Origin: Bidens hawaiensis
Taxonomy: Eukaryota; Streptophyta; Magnoliopsida; Asterales; Asteraceae
NCBI GenBank assembly: GCA_021521415.1
Contig: JAIQDT010000225.1
Span: 1,178,001 to 1,242,000 of the forward strand
Length of the DNA stretch: 64,000 nt
Reading direction: 5' to 3'
Position numbers and translations under genes: made by a program. Shown here one piece after another: positions 56,291 through 64,000 of this stretch. The stretch's first letter is position 1, and each line of letters begins with the position of its first letter. The notes beneath the pieces are model-generated. The model was given only the letters and a program-made list of their open reading frames with translations, searched no databases and was not told the DNA's origin.

Positions 56291-57660
56291 ATACCGTTTA
56301 CTAAAAACGTACTAGTCACAACATCTGGAATCTGCTTGGCCTGTTCCTGGGTCAGCATGTAGGCCCTGGTCCTTGGCCTAGCTTGATCGGCATCTTTCTT
56401 TCCACTACCTCCAGCTCCACCATTAGTACACTCCCTTGCCATATGACCCGTCTTACCACACTTGTAGCATGCGGGTTTTACATCACACTCATTAGCATAG
56501 TGCCCCACCTTCCCACACTTATAACATGCATTTGTCCCAAGCCTACACTCTCCACCATGAGCCTTTCCACACTTGTGACACACATCCGAACCAGTACCCC
56601 ACTTGCACTCTCCACCGTGCACCTTCCCACACGTCTTGCACGTCTTTCTCTCCCACACCTTCTTCTTCTTGTCCTTAGAGTTCCATAACTGAGTACCCGG
56701 TCGTTTAACATGATTGACCCACTTCTTATCTTTTTTTTCTTCCCCTACCAAAAATTCATCTACCGCCAGGTCCTCATAAACCATCTCTGCGAGTTCTACA
56801 GCAGAGTCAAAAGTAGCGGGTTTATTCGCCCTGACTAGTACGCGGACTTTCTGTGGCAATCCCCTCACATAGCACTTGATTCTCTTAGCCTCAGTTTTGA
56901 CCATATCGGGTACCAACCTAGACATTCGGTTGAACTCTGTGGTGTACTCACGATATGTCATCGTCCCAGCTTTCAAGTTTAGGAACTTCATCTCCGTCCT
57001 CTCAACTTCGACGTCAGTGCAGAACTTCTTCATCAATAGCTCTTTCAGATCCTCCCACCTCAGGGCCTTAATCTCATCTCAGGTCTTTCTTTGCTCCACA
57101 CTTTCCCACCAATACATTGCCTCCTCCCCAAACGATTGGGTGGCATAACCGACAGCTTGGTCGGGACGGCACTCGCTGATTTGGATAATTTTATCCATGG
57201 CAGTTATCTATTGAAGAGTAGCGATTGCATCTCCCAAACCAGTCAGTTTCGGCAGGTCACAGCCCTTGAAGGACTTATAGTTGCACCCACCTCGGCCCCT
57301 CTTCCTATCATCAACTTTCACAGACCTTACCTCACTCGAAGCCTCCCTCTCTCCTTCATCATCTTTCCTACCACCTCCTCCCGCTCCATCAGCTCTTCTT
57401 TCACGGCCTCCAGCAGACCCTTCGGATTCAAGTTTTTCACAGCCGTGGCTACTGCATGGACAATAGCTGCTTGGATTAAGGGATCTAGCTGAACCCCCCT
57501 TCATTGTTGTTAAGGATTCCTCCAGCTGCACTTCCTTCTTCTTCGGTGTTAGAAGCTGTTTCTACCGAAGGTCGTTGGACGCGACGAAGCTTGCCACGAT
57601 GTCCGGTGCGGCCTCCTGCTCCAACAACTGCCCTAGATCCAGCCATCGTATTCTGGAAAG
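56245..57660 (-). pseudogene. GypE gag with four zinc-knuckle-like motifs
   Basis: Start near 57649 (MAGSRAVVGAGGR). An early Gly/Glu-rich region is frame-broken near 57500 and again near 57080-57210. Frame 56245-57036 holds the capsid end (FLNLKAGTMTYREYTTEFNRMSRLVP) and then four Cys/His motifs: CKTCGKVHGGEC and CHKCGKAHGGEC (short spacing, C-2-C-3-H-3-C), then canonical CYKCGKVGHYANEC and CYKCGKTGHMAREC. The frame runs past the protease start in the wrong frame, ending at 56245. Confidence 0.85.
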
Positions 57661-57689
57661 GAAAACACAAACGTCATCACTTAAGGAAC

Positions 57690-58045
57690 TATTTAGTACA
57701 AGGATAGTAAGGCTAACAGGTAATAACAGTGGCCAGATGTGATTAGCTGATCACGTTACTTTCCGTGTCCTATACACTTCCCTTTATGAGTCTATTTGTG
57801 TTGTTTCTACTCTAAACAGTTATTCAATCAAACAATCAATTACTCCTATCCCTAACATTCACATATCCTTTTCTTTAGCAGTTAAGCTAACATTAACATA
57901 CATATTTAATCATACACTTTACCGTTACCGAGCTTGCTTGAGTGACACATGGCTATCTCAAACTGGAATCTTCTCTCTTTTCTTACTTTAATATCATTCT
58001 TTGTTCGAGTCTATGCATATAGGATGATTAAATCTCTCGAACTTT
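57690..58045. other. GypE leader
   Basis: Untranslated leader between gag and the primer site; nothing else recognized. Confidence 0.6.
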
Positions 58046-58057
58046 GCTCTGATACCA
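58046..58057 (-). other. GypE primer-binding site
   Basis: Minus strand TGGTATCAGAGC, perfect initiator-Met tRNA site, three bases from the LTR. Confidence 0.93.
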
Positions 58058-58060
58058 ACT

Positions 58061-60262
58061 TGTAAGGCCCCGTTACCGGTAGCCCTACTTTGGTGTTGGA
58101 TTTACTCAAAAACATAGTTCTACAAATCAGAGTTAATTAAAACTTTCGCGGAATAATAATAATAGTCATCCATTCGTTACAAACATTCTTAACTTGTCTT
58201 TAAAACATAACATAAATTATAATATCAAAACATCATGACAAATCTTCAGATGCCAGCCTCTTCGATCTTGCCATGTGTCCTCCTCAAACCAGTTGTCTCA
58301 ACCTGTTAACCTGCGTGCATACTAACAGTTAGCTATGCTGAGTGAGTTCTAGTTAATCACATAATTTACTTTACATACACATATACGTGCCCAAAGGTAC
58401 GCATTACATACTTAACCTGTCCATCGTTCTTACATATACATTCATAACTAACCTTACGTTATAAAGAGTTTTCACCCTACATACCTCGGATATTATTAGG
58501 GTCCGGTACCCTCCATCCTCGGATATTATTAGGGTCTGGTACCCACCATCCTCGGATATTATTAGGGTCCGGTCACCCTTCATCCTTGGATATTATTAGG
58601 GTCCGGTACCCTCCATCCTCGGATATTATTAGGGTCCAGTACCCTTTCTTCCATACCTCCATAACGCACTTTCTAGATACATAATCGTAAATTTCGCACA
58701 TACATACATCATTCGTTCGTCATCTTACAACATACCTATGACATCAACCGTCACCTGGAAGTACATGCAATATCCGAAGATCGTTCATGTACCGACAAGA
58801 AAGCATTCATACATTTCACATAATACATATATGACATAAACTTATCACTTAGGATAAGTGTATTAACTAATCACATCGAGTATGCACACAGCCCCGAAAA
58901 CATAACAAGGAATGGGGCTAGAAACTCACCTGAATGCGGTTTCGTTCACCATTAATAGTTATTCCCTTCTTGAGCTGTGCACGGCAAACTGTATAATATT
59001 CACATGTATCAATTAACTATACTACTCATATCACATTTCTATCTTTATATAACCCACAACAAATGGGGGTCCGGGGGCAGCACCCCTTGCAGAGAGGTCT
59101 AGGGGCGGCAGCCCCTAGCAGGGTCCAAGGGGCAGAGCCCCTGGTTGGGGTCGAGCTGGTTATTAAGCATTTTCCATTAACCATCGTAACACATTTTCCA
59201 TTAGAATTTTGAATCATTATAAATTTGCTAACTTAGAAGTTCAAGAGCTTCTTTGTAATTAAATCATCATTTTCTAAGTCCAGGGACTGCTATGTCATTT
59301 CATTAAACTTCTAATTTGTTACTTTGGTCTTAACGAATTGGGTTATCATAACGAACTGATTCATGTAGCGAATTGAACCCTTTAACGAACTGGTTATTAA
59401 GCGAACTGGACCTTCTAACGAACTGGTCCTTTGACGAATCAGTTCATGTAGCGAATCAGTCCATGTAGCCAATTGGACCTTCCAATTCGTTATCTCCTTT
59501 AATGAATGAATTTAACGAATCAAGGGTGATTCGTTATCTTTTCCCTTAACGAATTGAACACGAACTGGAACTAGTTTGCTATGTTTCCCTTTAACGAATT
59601 ACTTGGCGAATCACCCTTAGTTTGATAACGAATTAGGGTTAGGGTTTGTTAGAGAATGTCAGAAAAATTCTCTGACATCCTTAAATACCCAACCGCCTTT
59701 CCAGCGCCGCCGTGCCGGAAAATCGGGCAGTGGCCGGAAAAACGTGTTTCAGCACCGTGCTCACTTTTTTTTCGTCTCGTTTGATCCAGATCTGAGCTAG
59801 GGTGACCCCTAAGATCATTTTAGGTTCGTTTTTTACCCGATAATACCCGGATCTCATAACTTAACGGTTTAACGGTGTCGGCTCGTCGTTTCGCGACTAA
59901 ATATCGCGGTTTTAAGATTATAAACATCATACTATTATTACCTCGGGTCGGTGTTCGGTTTCCTTCTTGATTTCGTCTTAGGCAAGAAGAGAACTAGAGA
60001 GAGATATTAAGTGTGTGTTTTGGTGGTGTATGGAATATGTGAGAAATGAAGGATTAAATGGGTAATTAAGGCTTATATAATTATGGATCATGGGCTTAAG
60101 CCCATGGTCTTTCTTTCTTTCTTTTGTAACTAAAGTCCATAACGCATATCTATTTAACCCAACACTGGCCCAACTCATATTCTATTTATCTAAACCGATA
60201 ACGACCCATAATAAAATAGACGAACTTTATTTTATTATTATGATCAAAAGTAGAATGTTACA
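58061..60262 (-). repeat. GypE 5' LTR
   Basis: 2,202 bp; minus strand starts TGTAACATTCTAC and ends GGGGCCTTACA. Its first bases resemble the Gypsy LTR stub at 19563-19588. Contains a 33-bp minisatellite, GC-rich GGGGC..GCCCC units at 59066-59150 and a TAACGAAT/ATTCGTTA array at 59330-59640. Confidence 0.9.
58484..58650. repeat. 33-bp minisatellite, five units
   Basis: CCTCGGATATTATTAGGGTC starts at 58484, 58517, 58550, 58584 (one-base longer step) and 58617. Lies in the GypE LTR. Confidence 0.95.
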
Positions 60263-60396
60263 AGGTGTACTCTCGAAAGCTAACTAGGGCTAACCAAGAT
60301 GCAATCACCTATGCTATGTTGATCCCTTTGACTGAGATGACGCCACCACCACCGCCTCCCTCACCGTAGCTAGTGGTTGTGGGGGGCCCCTCTTAA

Positions 60397-60639
60397 CTTG
60401 AGCTTATCATCTCCCTCCAAGGGACAGTCGCGGCCTACGAGACCATTATCCATGATCTTATAAACCGTGTTCCAGGTGTCGACAAACAAGGCAACGACGA
60501 CTACTCATACAATGCCTTGTGTCACTATATGTTCGCCATTGAGAATAGAGGGATGAACACCGAAGCAAGGGTTGGAGGTTTGGAGGCGAAGAACAGGGTT
60601 ATTGAGCCGTGTGTGCACTACTTAATGGGCCAACACTAG
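60397..60639 (+). other. unassigned 80-codon open frame
   Basis: Open from after a TAA to TAG, no ATG at its start. Reads as amphipathic protein (TVAAYETIIHDLINRV, EARVGGLEAKNRVIE), possibly the N-terminal part of an element protein upstream of GypF gag. I do not recognize it. Confidence 0.35.
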
Positions 60640-60910
60640 ATTGGGCTCATAAGCAGTATTTGTAGTTGGTAGAATGTTATGTAACTAATATTTAACTTGT
60701 TGTCTTTTGGGTACTTGATGTTATCTTTTAGGAACTATGATGGGTGGTGATAAGGTGTAGTATGTATTACACTTAATTTTTTATATTTTGGTAACAATGA
60801 ACCCCCTCTCATTTTGTATGGTTATATATTTAAATGTTATATTAATCTCTCAAGTTTAGAAAATATTTTTCCAAAACTAACAAATTATATTCTTTTTCTA
60901 AAAGAAATTA

Positions 60911-62450
60911 TGGCGCCTAAAACAAGACAAACTACTACCAACCAAGCATCCGGATTACTATCTTTCAGGAAGAGTTAGGTCAATTAATCGCTCAACATGT
61001 GAACACGGCACTCGAGCAACATGAGGCTAACCGTAATTCAAGCCAATATCCGAAATACAACTAATAACATTACCGGAGAAACTAAAACTCTAAACGAAAA
61101 TCCCTCAGGTAGCACAGTCTCATAAAAAATTTTCAAGGTTGCGGACCGAAAGAATTTACCGGTTCCGAAGGACCATTAGAAATTATCCGATTGATCAAGA
61201 AAATGGAATCCGTCATGAAAATCAATGACTGCACCCTCTTGAAAGGATAAATATAGAGTATGTTCATTCCGTGACGAGGCTCTCGAGTGGTGGAACCCCA
61301 TAATTAAAAATATTGGAGAAGATGCCGCTTACCGTCTAACCTGGGAAGAATTGAAAGAGATGTTGCTAAAAGAATACTATCCCCGAAATGCACTTCAGAA
61401 GATCGAATATGACTTCTGGCAGTTAAAGATGGAAGGTGCCGACAGGAGGATATACCTCCCGATTCAACGCATTGGCACGACTGGTACCCCGAATGGTTAC
61501 GCCTGAATATGAAAGAATTCAGAGGTAAATCTGGGGCTTAGCTTTCAAAATCCGAGGAATGGTCACCTCCTCTAAACCAACTACTATCCAGTTTGCCATA
61601 GAACTGGCAAAATCTTTGACTGATAATGCGGTTCGCATGGGAATACTGAAAGATACCGGAAAAAAGTGGTCACCCGAACAAAATCCAACCGGTATGAATC
61701 AGAAACCCGGCGAATTCAAAAGGAAGTGGAACGGGAACCCTGGAGGGCAGTTCAAGAGGAACTTTGGAGTTGGACGGATGTTTGCCGCCAACATGATAGG
61801 AACCGGAGGAAGCTTTGGACAAGCGCCTTCATGCAACAGGCGTGGGAAAAATCATACTGGTGATTGTTGGAAATTCAATCGGTGCAACCAGTTTGATCAC
61901 GTGACACGCGACAGTTAAGCCAAGATCATACCATCCGGTTCAGGAAACTAAAACCTAGGATGTTGCGAATGCGGTGTTACAGGACATTATAGGAAAGACT
62001 GTCGTAAATTCAAAGGTCAAAACACCAAGGGCAAAGCATTAAAAATGAACGCGAAAAAGGCCCGGAAGGATTCATCTGTAGTCTCCGGTACGTTTCTCGT
62101 CAAGAATCACTATGCTTTTGTACTTTTCGATACCAGAGCTGACTTAAGCTTCGTTTTCAAACAATTCGAGCCTAAGTTAGGAATAGAATCCAGTAAGTTA
62201 AATACCAATTATTCTATTGAATTTGCTAATGGAAAGTCAATAGAAACAAGTGAAGTCATACATAACTGTAATATTCTGTTAGCCAACCATAAGTTCAATA
62301 TCGATCACTTACCCGTCTAACTTTGATATAGTCGTAGGAATGGATTGGCTGTCCAAGAATGGAGCCAAAATAATATGTTCAGATAAGTTGGGTCGTTTAC
62401 CAATTTTAAAACGGAGAATCCTTAACCATCCAAGGCAATCAATGTAACCC
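60911..62450 (+). pseudogene. GypF: Gypsy gag and protease fragment
   Basis: Starts MAPKTRQTTTNQ at 60911, with early stops. Capsid blocks EALEWWN, WEELKEMLLKEYYPR and EYDFWQLK are spread over shifted frames to about 61550. Frame 61559-61917 has the capsid end and a damaged knuckle region (CNRRGKNHTGDC). A knuckle CGVTGHYRKDC follows near 61965. Frame 62045-62320 is protease; the active-site word reads LFDTRADLSF, with Arg where Gly is needed. GMDWLSKNGAK follows, and the sequence ends near 62450. No LTR of its own was identified. Confidence 0.82.
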
Positions 62451-64000
62451 CGAATTAAATCTCTCCAGTATTACAGAAACCCATAAAATGCTACGCAAAG
62501 GATATGAGTGATTTATTAGAGATTGATAATGATAGGAATTATGTAAATTGATTGATTATAGTAAAGAATAGAATCATCTAAAAGTTAATACTTGATTCTT
62601 AGAAAAAGACATACTTGAATCATGAACTTAGATTATTCCAAAATAGAATAAGAAGAACTTTATTGAAAAGTAATGTTTTAACTTATTATAACCTCATAAA
62701 ATAAGTTAAAAATCTAGATTCCTAGGTTATATAATAATATTTGTTCATATAAGAATAACAAACTTGATTAGTAACATTGTTAAACTTAGAATATGAACTA
62801 AAAGCTTAAAACTTGTTTAAATATGTCTTGTGAATTTATATGATCAAAGCTGGAATTTATGGTGAATTATGTGTTATTATATGTGTGATTAGTTCATAAG
62901 ATGATTAGTGTAAACTTGTTCTACTTATTTGACCTGTCGGTAACGTTAACAGTTGAAAAATCGGCTTTTAAACGTAAACCGACACGACTATTAGGGACTG
63001 TTTTAGAACAACTCCTAAAGTTATAAAATACTCATATATAACATAAGTTAATATATGGGAAGAAGACAAGATGATAAAGCTTAGTTCTAAACGGTTCATG
63101 TCTCGAAAACCGACACGAATACGTTAAAAAGTTGCTATTTTAAAAAAATTATTAACGAACATGAAAATACTATACTTTTGCAAGTAACTCATAAAACTTG
63201 ATTACTATATATGTAACAAATATTTCTCATAATTTTAAAGTTACAAAAAACCAAACAGTTCGTTTTTAAACATAAAACCGACAAGAATTAAGAAAAAAAA
63301 TAAAAGATTAATTTTTTCTTAAAAAACTTTCCAACAATTGAAACTTAAAATATTTTATTATATTTATATATTTTAATCATTTATAAATTGATCTAGTTAT
63401 TTAAATAATAGTTAACGAAAAACCAAACTATGTGTACTCGTTAACTTAAATAGGAAGTTATTTGCTTATGTGCTTGTGTGGACACTAGATTGGGATTAAT
63501 AAACTAAAAGGATTTTATTAACTAAAACCAAGTTTTTATTAACAAAACGTGTACTAATATAGGACATGAGATTTTGGAACGAAATGCTACAAACCGTGAG
63601 TTTCTCTATCGACGCATCGTTTTCGAATCGATTTTTATTGTGTTTTGGGGGAAAGGCATATTATTTATATTGAAGTTTTTATAAAAGCATTTTATTTTAC
63701 AAACCGTTTAAAAAAGTGGGATGAGTCAACAATTGGTTAAATAACTGTTAACCGAATTAATAAGGACACAAAAATATTGGTAGATCTATCAGGGTGACGC
63801 CCCCATTTCCAATCGCTTTAGGTTAAAAACGAGAATATTTTGAGTATGGTATATATCGAGTTATCAATTTTGATAGTCACACACTTGTTGTATTCCTTGT
63901 TAGTCTACAATAGTACGATTTGTTTAAAAGGTAAAATGCTTCGTTTTTATGATAAGTTCGATTGTTGGTAAATATTATTACCAACTTAAAAGAGCGGTAG
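62451..64000. other. AT-rich DNA, unassigned
   Basis: No open frame of interest. The words AAACCGACACGA (about 62975 and 63108) and AAACCGACAAGAA (about 63276) recur, hinting at a repeat family or LTR. No ends were found. Confidence 0.4.

Larger units (their letters stand above)
53710..60262 (-). mobile_element. GypE: truncated Ty3/Gypsy element, minus strand
   Basis: 5' LTR 58061-60262 on the right, initiator-Met primer site, gag, protease, RT, RNase H and part of integrase. Cut at 53710, so the integrase C-terminus and 3' LTR are missing. Chromovirus (Tekay-like) domain style. Many frame breaks. Confidence 0.88.

Noticed and set aside
58484..58650. CRISPR-like array
   Set aside because: Direct 33-bp units without unique spacers in plant LTR DNA; an ordinary minisatellite.
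59630..59660. Telomere-like AGGGTTAGGGTTT
   Set aside because: Only two units within an LTR array; not a telomeric tract.

Overview
This window is nuclear DNA of a flowering plant, a eudicot and most likely Asteraceae. The evidence is plant LTR retrotransposons with initiator-Met or Asp-tRNA primer sites, a six-exon oligopeptide transporter gene with plant-type introns, a piece of plastid DNA, and an extra retrotransposon gene whose closest relatives, as I recall, are in Asteraceae. The family placement is inference. Nearly all of the window is transposable element, much of it nested. The OPT gene is the only ordinary gene I can support.

1-20112: a three-level nest. A Ty3/Gypsy end (19563-20112, minus) was hit by a Ty1/Copia element 'CopA' (minus; gag-pol 1-5545, 5' LTR 18955-19562). 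CopA was then hit inside its gag start by a complete Copia element 'CopB' (plus, 5546-17958), with 432-bp LTRs that differ at 4 sites and an ATTAC target duplication. CopB has a decayed gag-pol but an intact third gene of 976 codons behind its own TATA box and a copy of the LTR's inverted-repeat module. It is the best candidate in the window for an under-described system.

20113-26051: AT-rich DNA with a 371-bp tandem duplication. One duplicate carries a hAT-type element (21121-23360) filled with a ~166-bp tandem satellite and a solo LTR, while the other duplicate preserves the empty site. Then come a ~0.9-kb foldback element and Helitron-like ends.

26052-30462: OPT-family transporter gene in six exons. 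Exons 3-6 are intact, but exons 1-2 have frame-breaking lesions.

30788-43190: an old Copia element 'CopC' (minus) into which an Athila-type Gypsy element (plus, ~33109-~40600) inserted, followed by a deletion that removed the Athila 3' LTR and the CopC protease/integrase. A plastid-derived segment with half of a tRNA-Leu(CAA) lies in the CopC leader.

43280-64000: Gypsy remains. These are LTR fragments; a gag-only element 'GypD' (46909-53709, plus); a truncated element 'GypE' (53710-60262, minus) with a 2.2-kb LTR; and a gag-protease fragment 'GypF' (60911-62450, plus). The last 1.5 kb is unassigned AT-rich DNA. A recurring theme is that several unrelated LTR families carry family-specific short inverted-repeat arrays just upstream of their TATA boxes.
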